Source: Palsa-504 sp963806335 (GTDB taxonomy: Bacteria > Actinomycetota > Actinomycetes > Streptosporangiales > Streptosporangiaceae). Taken from it: a stretch of 64,000 bases of DNA. Made by a program: the position numbers and the translations under genes. The notes below the pieces were generated by a model. The model was given only the letters and a program-made list of their open reading frames with translations, had not been told where the DNA came from and made no database searches. This document shows, piece after piece, positions 57,597 to 64,000 of this stretch. The stretch covers positions 62,001-126,000 of the forward strand of contig CAWDXO010000021.1 in assembly GCA_963806335.1 (NCBI GenBank). Reading direction: 5' to 3'. Each line of letters opens with the position of its first letter. Positions within the stretch are counted from its first letter, which is position 1.

Positions 57597-58816
57597 TCCC
57601 GGCCGGCGCGCTGGCGCGCAGCATGCCGCCGCCGGGTCCGCTCCCGCCGGCCTCGTTCGTCGCGGCGAGCCCCGGGCCGCGATCGCCGCGACCGGAACGC
57701 CCGGACCAGCCGGACTTCCACGGACCTGACCGTTTCCTGCCGGTCGGGCGGGCGGTCCCGTTCCATGCCGAGGGCACCAGCGGTGAGATATTCCTGCTGT
57801 CGTACGCGCACACCGCCGCCGGTGCCCGGTTCACCATGGTGTGGCGGATTCTCGGCCCGCACCAGACGCCAGTGGCCCAGCCTGGCCTGCTCTTCGGGCT
57901 GCTCACGGTCACCGACGACCGGGGCGGCCACTACGCGCTTGACTTCACCAGCAGCAGCGGACCCGACTGGACCGGCCAGCTCAGCCTCGGCCCGGCGCCG
58001 CCGGCCGGCATCCGCTGGCTTGACATCGCGGGCCCGGGCCAGGCCGCCGTCCGGGTGAGCCTCGAGGCGGGGAACGGCGCCAGCACCGGGCCGGAAACCA
58101 CCGGCAGGACGGTCAGCGCCGGCGAGCACCTGCTGACCAGGCTGGCGGAACGGCTGCTGGTGATCGCGGCGGAGTTCCCGGCCGACGTCCGGCCGCGGCT
58201 GACCGCGCTGACGCCCGGACCGTTCGACAGCCTGGCCACCGGACTCGGCGACGTGATCGCCGCGCTGGCGGCCGCCGAGGTCCTTTCCCCGCTCAGCCCG
58301 GTCCCGGGCCAGCTGGCCGCGCTGTGCGCCAGCCTGCGCATCAGCGGGCACCGTATCACCGTGCCGCCCGCGGCGGAGCTGCCGGAACCCTGGGTTAGCC
58401 TGCTGGCTCACTACCAGCGTAGGAAGCCGGACCCCGCGCTGCCGCGGGACGGCCACGCGGCGGTGGCGGCCGCGCTGCCCGAGCTGGACGGGGTCCGGCT
58501 AGCCCTGCTCGACCTGCACAATTTCGACGGGGTGACCTTCCTGCAGATCCTGGCGAAGGGCCTGGCGCCGGAGGAACACCATGGACCATTCGGTTTTGAC
58601 CTGTACTTCCCGCTGTCGGTCTGGGTCCGCGACAGCGGCGGCCGGTGGCACGCGACCCGCCCGTCGGGCTGGCACCGCACGGACGGCGAATACGCGCTGC
58701 GGCTGCAGCTCCTGCCGCCGCTGCCCCGGTCCGCGGAGTGGATCGAGGTCCAGGCCGCCGGGCAGTCGGCACAGGCCCGCGCCAGGCTGCCGCTCCGCTG
58801 GGGTACCGGCCGGTGA
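57593..58816 (+). CDS. Unknown two-domain protein of the MoxR/VWA operon
   Basis: A 407-residue protein I do not recognise. After a Pro-rich N-terminus, residues about 50-170 look like a beta-sandwich (GEIFLLSYAHTAAGARFTMVWRI, LFGLLTVTDDRGGHYALDFT). A helical middle follows (LLTRLAERLLVIAAEF ... LGDVIAALAAAEV), and a C-terminal beta region ends with FDLYFPLSVWVRDSGGRWHATRPSGWHRTDGEY. No signal peptide or catalytic motif is seen. It starts in the ATGA overlap with the first gene and ends in a GTGA overlap with the next, so its product should be made with the AAA+ and VWA proteins. Confidence 0.75.
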   Translation: MIPAGALARSMPPPGPLPPASFVAASPGPRSPRPERPDQPDFHGPDRFLPVGRAVPFHAEGTSGEIFLLSYAHTAAGARFTMVWRILGPHQTPVAQPGLLFGLLTVTDDRGGHYALDFTSSSGPDWTGQLSLGPAPPAGIRWLDIAGPGQAAVRVSLEAGNGASTGPETTGRTVSAGEHLLTRLAERLLVIAAEFPADVRPRLTALTPGPFDSLATGLGDVIAALAAAEVLSPLSPVPGQLAALCASLRISGHRITVPPAAELPEPWVSLLAHYQRRKPDPALPRDGHAAVAAALPELDGVRLALLDLHNFDGVTFLQILAKGLAPEEHHGPFGFDLYFPLSVWVRDSGGRWHATRPSGWHRTDGEYALRLQLLPPLPRSAEWIEVQAAGQSAQARARLPLRWGTGR

Positions 58817-59757
58817 TTAATATGCCGAACGATCCGTGGTTCAACTGCCTGCCAGGCTGCGAGACCCAGGTCCCGTGCGGCCGGGGCACGCACGCGTTTC
58901 GCTGGGAAGCCGGATCGCTTCGCCTGCCGGAGCATCCCGACGCCGAGGGCGAGCTCGTGCTCGCGGCGCTCGGCGGGGAGAAAGCCCGGTGTATCGAGCT
59001 AGCACAGGCGTGGGGACGGCACACCGAGGACCTGTCGGTGCTGGCCATCGGCCCGCGCGGGCCCGCCGACCAGATCCCGGTCAGCTGGGACGACGTCGAG
59101 TCGGCCGCGCAGGTCAATCCGCCGGGCCTAGCGGGTCACAAAGGCGGGGGCCGGGTCTCCCGGCGGCCCGCCGCCCTCCGGCAGCTGGCCAGCCCGCCGC
59201 CGGCAGGCACCGCCGGGGTGAGCGCCCGGCAGCAGCGGGAGCAGGAGGAGGCGCAACGCGCCCGGCTGCGCCGCAGCGACATGCTGTCCCTGCTCGCGCT
59301 GGGCTACGGGTTCCAGGTGCGGCTGGCGGGCCAGGTGGCCGCGGCGCACGCGGACCGGCCGGACGACCGGGCCCGGCCCGCGCTGGTGGCCGCGATGACC
59401 GGCCGGCTGGCGCTGGCCGCGGAGAACTGGCTCGGGATCGACCCCGATCAGGTGACGGTGTCACTGCACACCGGGCCCGGCTGGGGCGCGACCGAGCTGA
59501 CCGGGCGGGGCGAGCAGCGACGGCTGCGGGTCAGCCTGCCCGCCGGGTGGCTCGCCCGGGTGTGGGCCTGCGGCCTGACCCTGACCGGCGGGCACCTGGT
59601 CGTCGCGGTGGAGGCGGCCGGCTGGCCGGACGCGCGGGTCCTCGGCCTGCGCGTACCTGGCGCCGAGCCGGTGCCGCTCGACGTGCACGCCAGCGCACCC
59701 GGCCCGGAATCTGGCGGCAGGGGGTCCAGCGGGGGGAGCGGGCCCGCGACGGTCTAG
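58813..59757 (+). CDS. Unknown protein of the MoxR/VWA operon
   Basis: A protein of about 314 residues without a recognised family. The N-terminal 60 residues contain three Cys (FNCLPGCETQVPCGRGTHAF), possibly metal-binding. The middle has a charged helix (ARQQREQEEAQRARLRRSDMLSLLALGYGF), and the C-terminal half is a mixed alpha/beta region (LAAENWLGIDPDQVTVSLHTGPGW, LRVSLPAGWLARVWACGLTLTGGHLVVAVEAAG). It starts at a GTG overlapping the previous stop (or ATG 58822) and ends 31 nt before the AAA+ gene. Confidence 0.75.
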   Translation: MINMPNDPWFNCLPGCETQVPCGRGTHAFRWEAGSLRLPEHPDAEGELVLAALGGEKARCIELAQAWGRHTEDLSVLAIGPRGPADQIPVSWDDVESAAQVNPPGLAGHKGGGRVSRRPAALRQLASPPPAGTAGVSARQQREQEEAQRARLRRSDMLSLLALGYGFQVRLAGQVAAAHADRPDDRARPALVAAMTGRLALAAENWLGIDPDQVTVSLHTGPGWGATELTGRGEQRRLRVSLPAGWLARVWACGLTLTGGHLVVAVEAAGWPDARVLGLRVPGAEPVPLDVHASAPGPESGGRGSSGGSGPATV

Positions 59758-59788
59758 CCGGCGCCGGAGATGCCCCACACTGGGAGAT

Positions 59789-60901
59789 GTGAGCGTACAG
59801 CCTCGTGGCTCGAACCCGGCGGTCGAGGCGCTCGGAGTCGCGGTCGCGGCCCGGGTGCCGGTGCTGCTCTGGGGCGCCCCCGGCACCGGCAAGACCTCCG
59901 CGATCCGCGCGATGGCCCAGACCATGGGCCTGCCATGCGAAACCGTCATCGCCTCGATCAGGGAGCCTTCCGACTTCGCCGGGCTGCCCATCGTGGTCGG
60001 TGACGAGGTCAGGTTCGCGCCGCCCGCGTGGGCCCGGCGGCTGGCCGAGGCCGGGCACGGACTGCTGTTCCTCGACGAGCTGTCCACCGCGCCGCCCGCC
60101 GTGCAGGCCGCTTTGCTGCGGGTCGTGCTCGAACGAGCCGTGGGCGACCTCACGCTGCCCGACGACGTCGCCGTGGTGGCGGCGGCTAACCCGCCCGAGC
60201 AGGCCGCGGACGGCTGGGACCTGTCCGCGCCGCTGGCGAACCGGCTGTGTCACCTGGCCTGGCAGACCGACCCGCGGGCGGTGGCCGACGGGCTGGCCGG
60301 CGGCTGGGCGCCCCCGGTGGTGCCCGTGCTGCCCGAGGGGTGGCAGGCCGAGGAGATCCTCTCCCGCGGCCTGGTAGCCGCGTTCCTGCACGTCAGGCCC
60401 GCCCTCGCGTGCGCACCTCCGGCCGACGCGGCGGCCGCGGGGCAGGGCTGGCCGTCGCCGCGGACCTGGGAGATGGCGGCCCGGCTGATGGCGGCCGCGG
60501 GCGCGTCCGGCACCGCGGACGAGGCTCGTTCGGCCCTGATCAGGGGCGCCGTCGGCGAGGGGGCCGGGGTGGAGTTCCTCGCCTGGCTGGCGGAGATGGA
60601 CCTGCCCGATCCGGAGCGGGTGCTGGCCGACCCGGCCTCGTTCCGGCTACCGGAACGAGGGGACCGGGCCTACGCCGCGCTCGCCGCGATCGCGGCCGCG
60701 GTCGCCTCGGATCCCACCCCGGAACGCTGGACGGCCGGCTGGCAGGTACTCGGGCTGGCCGCGGACGCCGCGCCGGACGTGGCCGCCGTGGCCGCCCGGA
60801 TCCTGGCCCGGTGCCGCCCCGAGGGCGCGGCGCTGCCCGCCGAGATCCACCTATTCGCCCCCGTCCTGCGCGACGCGGGCCTGCTGGGCAGCCCCCCGTG
60901 A
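59789..60901 (+). CDS. MoxR-type AAA+ ATPase
   Basis: A 370-residue AAA+ protein. Walker A is LLWGAPGTGKTSAIRA, Walker B LLFLDELSTAPPAVQAALLRVV, sensor 1 VAVVAAANPPEQA and the arginine-finger region SAPLANRLCHL. The C-terminal lid is long (residues 190-370). MoxR ATPases act with VWA proteins to remodel targets or insert metals; such a VWA gene is next. The GTG at 59789 sits 7 nt after CACACT. The last residues and the stop (GSPP, TGA) lie in the G-run junction element. Confidence 0.9.
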   Translation: MSVQPRGSNPAVEALGVAVAARVPVLLWGAPGTGKTSAIRAMAQTMGLPCETVIASIREPSDFAGLPIVVGDEVRFAPPAWARRLAEAGHGLLFLDELSTAPPAVQAALLRVVLERAVGDLTLPDDVAVVAAANPPEQAADGWDLSAPLANRLCHLAWQTDPRAVADGLAGGWAPPVVPVLPEGWQAEEILSRGLVAAFLHVRPALACAPPADAAAAGQGWPSPRTWEMAARLMAAAGASGTADEARSALIRGAVGEGAGVEFLAWLAEMDLPDPERVLADPASFRLPERGDRAYAALAAIAAAVASDPTPERWTAGWQVLGLAADAAPDVAAVAARILARCRPEGAALPAEIHLFAPVLRDAGLLGSPP

Positions 60902-61022
60902 GCGGGGGGCCAGGGGGTACGGGGGGGCGGGTAGCCCCCCTGTGAGCGGGGGGCCAGGGGGGTCTGGGGGGGTGGATCCCCCCCAGGAGCGGGGGGGTCT
61001 TGGGGGGTCGTCCCCCCGGCTA
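60892..61022 (+). repeat. G-run gene-junction element, copy 2
   Basis: 131 nt with three related units starting at 60898, 60942 and about 60985 (GTGAGCGGGGGG, GTGAGCGGGGGG, GGAGCGGGGGGG) and ending GTCGTCCCCCCGGCTA as in copy 1. The first GTG overlaps the MoxR stop and opens a 15-codon frame (MSGGPGGTGGRVAPL) whose stop overlaps the second GTG, the start of the VWA gene. The same Gly-rich peptide forms the tail of the methyltransferase at copy 1. Confidence 0.9.
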
Positions 61023-62246
61023 GTACAGCTCCCGGCGGCCAGGCTGTGGGCCGCCACGTGGTTTCCCTACCTGGCCACCGCGGTGTTCGGGGCGCAGGTG
61101 ATCGCGGCCCCGGGCAGCGGCACGGTCAGCGTGGACGAGAGCTGGCGGATGCGCGCGGATCCCGGCCTGGCCGCGGAATGGACCCCGGCGCAGCTGGGCA
61201 GCGTCCTCATCCACCACGTCTGCCACCTGCTGCGGACCCACGCCGAACGGGCCCAGGCGGTGGGCGCCGGGCCCGCCGAGGCGCGCACCTGGGTACGCGC
61301 CGCCGACGCCGAGATCAACGACGACCTGGTGCCGGCCGGACTCCAGCTGCCCGGCCGGCCCGTCCTCCCGCACGACCTGCGGGCCCGGGACGGCCTGCTG
61401 GCGGAGCAGTACTTCGATCACATCCGCGCCCGGGAAGCGTCGGCCCGGGGAGCGGGCGGGGAGACGGGGGCGGGAACGCAGGACCGTTCGGCCCCATCTG
61501 AATCGGGGGAAACGGCGGGTCCCTGGCTTGACTGCGGAAGCGGCGCCGACGGGGTGCCACGGCCCGGGGACGGCCCGGGCGGGCTGCCGGAGTGGCAGGC
61601 CGACCTGCTCAGGCGGCAGGTCGCGCAGGACATCATCGCCCACGCCAAGCAGGCCGGGACCGTGCCGGCCGGGCTGCTGCGCTGGGCGGAGGAAACGCTG
61701 CGTCCGAAGGTCGACTGGCGCCGGCTGCTCGCGGCCGAGCTGCGGCGGGCCGTGGCGCAGGTGGCCGGGGCCGTGGACTACTCCTACCGGCGGCCGTCCC
61801 GGCGTTCGGCCGTGGCGGGCCCGGTCGTGCTCCCCGCGCTGCGGCGGCCGGTGCCCGAGGTCGCCGTAGTCTGTGACACCTCGGGCAGCATGACCGAGGA
61901 CCTGCTCGCGATGGTGCTGGCCGAGGTGGAAGGGCTGCTGCGCGCCCTCGGGCTGGCCCGGCAGGTCCGCGTGCTGGCCTGCGACACCGCGGTGGCACCG
62001 GCCCAGCGGGTCACGTCCGCCCGGCAGGTGCAGCTGGTCGGCGGCGGCGGCACCAACATGGGCACGGGCATCGCCGCGGCGGTCGCGCTGCGGCCCAGGC
62101 CGGCCGTCACGGTCGTGCTCACCGACGGGTACACGCCGTGGCCCGCCGACGCCCCCAAGGGGACGCGGGTCGTCGTCGGGCTACTCGGCGCGGAGGCGCC
62201 GGAGGCGCCCGGGTGGGCGCGTGCGGTCCGGGTGGAACCCGACTGA
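60942..62246 (+). CDS. VWA-like protein with putative metallopeptidase domain (DUF2201 type)
   Basis: A 434-residue protein. Residues 1-30 come from the junction element. Residues 30-240 resemble the DUF2201 putative metallopeptidase domain, with HHVCHLLRTHAERA in place of a canonical HExxH and EINDDLVPAGLQLP further on. A Gly-rich linker leads to the C-terminal VWA-like domain with the MIDAS motif VAVVCDTSGSMTEDLL, GGGGTNMGTGIAAAV and VVLTDGYTPWP. It is the expected partner of the MoxR ATPase. Loss of HExxH suggests a non-proteolytic role. Confidence 0.88.
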   Translation: MSGGPGGSGGVDPPQERGGLGGSSPRLVQLPAARLWAATWFPYLATAVFGAQVIAAPGSGTVSVDESWRMRADPGLAAEWTPAQLGSVLIHHVCHLLRTHAERAQAVGAGPAEARTWVRAADAEINDDLVPAGLQLPGRPVLPHDLRARDGLLAEQYFDHIRAREASARGAGGETGAGTQDRSAPSESGETAGPWLDCGSGADGVPRPGDGPGGLPEWQADLLRRQVAQDIIAHAKQAGTVPAGLLRWAEETLRPKVDWRRLLAAELRRAVAQVAGAVDYSYRRPSRRSAVAGPVVLPALRRPVPEVAVVCDTSGSMTEDLLAMVLAEVEGLLRALGLARQVRVLACDTAVAPAQRVTSARQVQLVGGGGTNMGTGIAAAVALRPRPAVTVVLTDGYTPWPADAPKGTRVVVGLLGAEAPEAPGWARAVRVEPD

Positions 62247-62293
62247 GGCGGTTCGCTTGCCTGGCGTGGCTGAAGGTGATCTCCTAGCGGGCC

Positions 62294-63040
62294 ATGAGCG
62301 ACAGTCCAAGCGAGCAAATCAAGACGCTGATCGCGATCGCGCTCACGTTCGTCTCGGGAGCGATGGACGTGGCCAGCTTCACCCGGCTGGGCAATGTCTT
62401 CTCCAGCGTGATGACGGGCAACATCGTGCTGCTTGGCCTGGCCGTGGCGCGCGGGTCGCTGACGCTGGCCAGCCATACCGTCGTGTCGATCGCGGGCTAC
62501 GTAACGGGCGTGGCCGCGGGCACCTGGGTCGCCGACGGCTTCAAGGCCCGAGCCGCGAAAGCCGGCGCCGGAGGCGACGAGGCGCGGGCCAGCGGGGTGC
62601 CGGCTTACGCAGCCTGGGCCCTGCTCGCCGAACTCATCCTGCTGGCCGGGTTCACCGCCGGCTGGGAGGCCAGCGGGACCCAGCCGGCCGGGTGGGCCCA
62701 GTTCTGCGTGCTCGCGGTGGCGGCGGCCGCGATGGGCGTGCAGTCGTCCACGGTCAGGTACATGGGCCTGTCCGAAGTATCGACCACCTACCTCACCGGG
62801 ACGCTGACCGGGCTGGTCAGCTCCCTGGTCAGCCCCGGCCAGGACACGCCGCATGGGCTGCGGCGGTTCGGTGTGCTGATCGGACTCGCGGCGGGCGCCA
62901 GCCTGAGCGGGCTGCTCGTCGCGGTCGGGGCGGCGGGCGTTCCGGCCCTGCCGCTGGCCGGGCTCGTCACCGCGCTCGTGCTGGCGGCCGCGCCGAAGCG
63001 CTGGCTGCGGTCCAACGGCCGGGGACAAAGCGGCCGGTAG
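62294..63040 (+). CDS. DUF1275/YoaK-family membrane protein
   Basis: A 248-residue protein with six or seven membrane helices. The family signature FVSGAMDVASFTRLGNVFSSVMTGNIVLLGLA is near the N-terminus, and GVQSSTVRYMGLSEVSTTYLTGTLTGLVSSL forms the second conserved half. YoaK-type proteins are probable small-molecule transporters of unknown substrate. The ribosome site is weak. It lies 47 nt after the MoxR/VWA operon and may or may not belong to it. Confidence 0.88.
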   Translation: MSDSPSEQIKTLIAIALTFVSGAMDVASFTRLGNVFSSVMTGNIVLLGLAVARGSLTLASHTVVSIAGYVTGVAAGTWVADGFKARAAKAGAGGDEARASGVPAYAAWALLAELILLAGFTAGWEASGTQPAGWAQFCVLAVAAAAMGVQSSTVRYMGLSEVSTTYLTGTLTGLVSSLVSPGQDTPHGLRRFGVLIGLAAGASLSGLLVAVGAAGVPALPLAGLVTALVLAAAPKRWLRSNGRGQSGR

Positions 63041-63210
63041 CCCCGGGGGCCTGTCTGCGGTAGCGGTTCGTGAGGACATCCTGAGCGCTCCCGGCGGGTT
63101 CAGCTGATGTTCGCGCAGCCGGGCGTGAGTGAGCAGGCGGATAAAGGCATGAGACCGGCGAAACTCGCCGACGCCGCGCCTGGCGCGGAACTTTCCGAAT
63201 GGAGAACATC

Positions 63211-63708
63211 ATGTCTGAAGTAGTCGCAGAAGCCGTGATCGTAGGAGTCGAGCCGTGTGTTCTCGAGCCGCGGCCCCACATCTGGGATCTGGGCGGGACG
63301 ATGACCGCTACCTTCGCCGACAAGTCGAACCCGGACGAGCCCGTCGGGTTCATCAATGCCGACCAGGTGCTGGAGGTCACGGTCACCGTGTCGCTGACCG
63401 GCAAGGTCCTGAACTACCTGTGTAACACCCAGCTGTGTGTGTGCCTCGCGTTCGAGGCCTGCGGGCGCGGCTCGGTCGGGGACATCTGCAAGTGGATCGA
63501 GCTGACGGGCGACTACAGCCCGTGCTACACGCATGTGTGGAGGTTCGTGATCGACGTGCCCGCCAACACGTTCGACCCGGGCGAGTGCGGACGGGAGTAC
63601 CACCTCTGCATCACCCTGGGCTCGAAGGACTGCTGCGGCCATGTCGGGTTCGTCTACGGCAGTTGCGACGCGTACCAGCTCACCGTGGTGCCAGCCCAGG
63701 CGGACTGA
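63211..63708 (+). CDS. Cysteine-rich protein of unknown function
   Basis: A 165-residue protein with 12 Cys, several in close pairs (LCNTQLCVC, KDCCGH), and alternating hydrophobic strands (EVTVTVSLTGKVLNYL, HVWRFVIDVPANTF, YQLTVVPAQ), suggesting a disulfide- or metal-stabilised beta-sandwich. No signal peptide is visible. The ATG at 63211 has GGAGA 5 nt upstream; an in-frame ATG at 63199 is less likely. I know no family for it, and no neighbour suggests a role. Confidence 0.75.
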   Translation: MSEVVAEAVIVGVEPCVLEPRPHIWDLGGTMTATFADKSNPDEPVGFINADQVLEVTVTVSLTGKVLNYLCNTQLCVCLAFEACGRGSVGDICKWIELTGDYSPCYTHVWRFVIDVPANTFDPGECGREYHLCITLGSKDCCGHVGFVYGSCDAYQLTVVPAQAD

Positions 63709-63759
63709 CCGCGCCGGGGTCTCCGGGCCGGGTGAGCTGCGCCGGCGGGCCCGGGTGTA

Positions 63760-64000
63760 TCACGAGGAGACCGGGGACGAGACCACATTCCCGAGCGGTT
63801 CCGCGGCCCGGATCTCGTCGTAGGCGCGGCTGGTCTGCGGGGCGGGTGTCATCCCGAACTCGCAGGCCAGAGCCTCGGCGCAAGAGCGGTAGGCGGCGGC
63901 CGCCAGGGAGCGGGCGCCGCCGTGGGCGTGACAGCGCATCTTGATCACCGTGGCCTCCTCGTTCCACGGCTCCATGCTCAGCACCGGGTCGACCACAGCA
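63760..64000 (-). CDS. SARP/AfsR-type regulator, C-terminal end (BTAD domain)
   Basis: The frame enters from beyond the right edge; 79 residues plus the stop are visible. The sequence SMEPWNEEATVIKMRCHAHG followed by GARSLAAAAYRSCAEALACEF and APQTSRAYDEIRA fits the last TPR-like repeats of the bacterial transcriptional activation domain, which normally reads ALRQYERCRRxLxEELGVxP. The N-terminal DNA-binding domain lies outside the window. Confidence 0.72.
   Translation of the reverse strand, partial: AVVDPVLSMEPWNEEATVIKMRCHAHGGARSLAAAAYRSCAEALACEFGMTPAPQTSRAYDEIRAAEPLGNVVSSPVSS

Overview
This is a GC-rich chromosome window from an actinobacterium. The marker genes are a fused E2-E1 2-oxoglutarate decarboxylase (kgd), a WhiB1-type Fe-S regulator, a mycothiol-type anti-sigma/sigma pair (rsrA-sigR), nickel superoxide dismutase with its maturation protease, a SigF-type sigma factor with an RsbW-like partner, and PdtaS. 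The order whiB1 | pdtaS ... small biotinyl protein ... rsrA-sigR ... SRAP protein | aroA-rsgA follows the block known from Mycobacterium tuberculosis, with lineage-specific insertions. High GC and several membrane and regulatory families suggest a Streptosporangiales-like lineage, but the order is an inference. I saw no rRNA, tRNA, CRISPR array, prophage or intact insertion sequence.

Layout. 1-6.4 kb: the 5' part of an aromatic amino acid ammonia-lyase gene, divergent from a dipeptide/oligopeptide ABC operon (two permeases, a double ATPase, a Tat lipoprotein) that ends in a strong hairpin. 6.4-17.7 kb: a VIT-type metal transporter, an amidohydrolase, a glycosyltransferase / methyltransferase / alpha-barrel / methyltransferase group, an aminotransferase divergent from a nitrilase-family amidase, and a large membrane-anchored Asp-box protein. 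17.9-24.4 kb: kgd with its small DUF6104 companion, then a DUF4097-PadR operon. 24.4-33.7 kb: accessory region with regulator/enzyme pairs (MarR/epimerase, TetR/cupin), a small HTH plus Clp-N pair, a reductase, and remnants of a transposase, an oxidoreductase and an acetyltransferase. 33.8-38.3 kb: sodX|sodN, RsbW-SigF, a lipid kinase and whiB1. 38.3-46.4 kb: pdtaS, a GntR regulator, a DUF3311/sodium-solute symporter pair, a ThDP enzyme and a biotin carboxylase/biotinyl pair. 46.4-56.7 kb: two HD phosphohydrolases, rsrA-sigR, a methyltransferase carrying a long repeat insert, a DksA-like protein, SRAP, frameshifted aroA, rsgA, DUF2087 and hisN. 56.8-64 kb: a CBS protein, a five-gene MoxR/VWA operon, a DUF1275 protein, a Cys-rich unknown and the end of a SARP-type regulator.

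Three themes stand out. First, a G-run-rich element of about 44-bp units sits exactly at two gene junctions (10.6 and 60.9 kb) and supplies the stop codon of the upstream gene, the GTG start of the downstream gene and a shared Gly-rich peptide. Second, many genes start 6-7 nt after a TANNNT-like -10 box with no ribosome binding site, which points to widespread leaderless transcripts, including a sigma-R-dependent promoter that would make a long sigma-R isoform. Third, short, nearly perfect tandem repeats (6, 15, 16, 18 and 21 bp) have invaded coding ends and spacers. The best candidates for an undescribed system are the MoxR/VWA operon with its two unrecognised partners and the junction element embedded in it.
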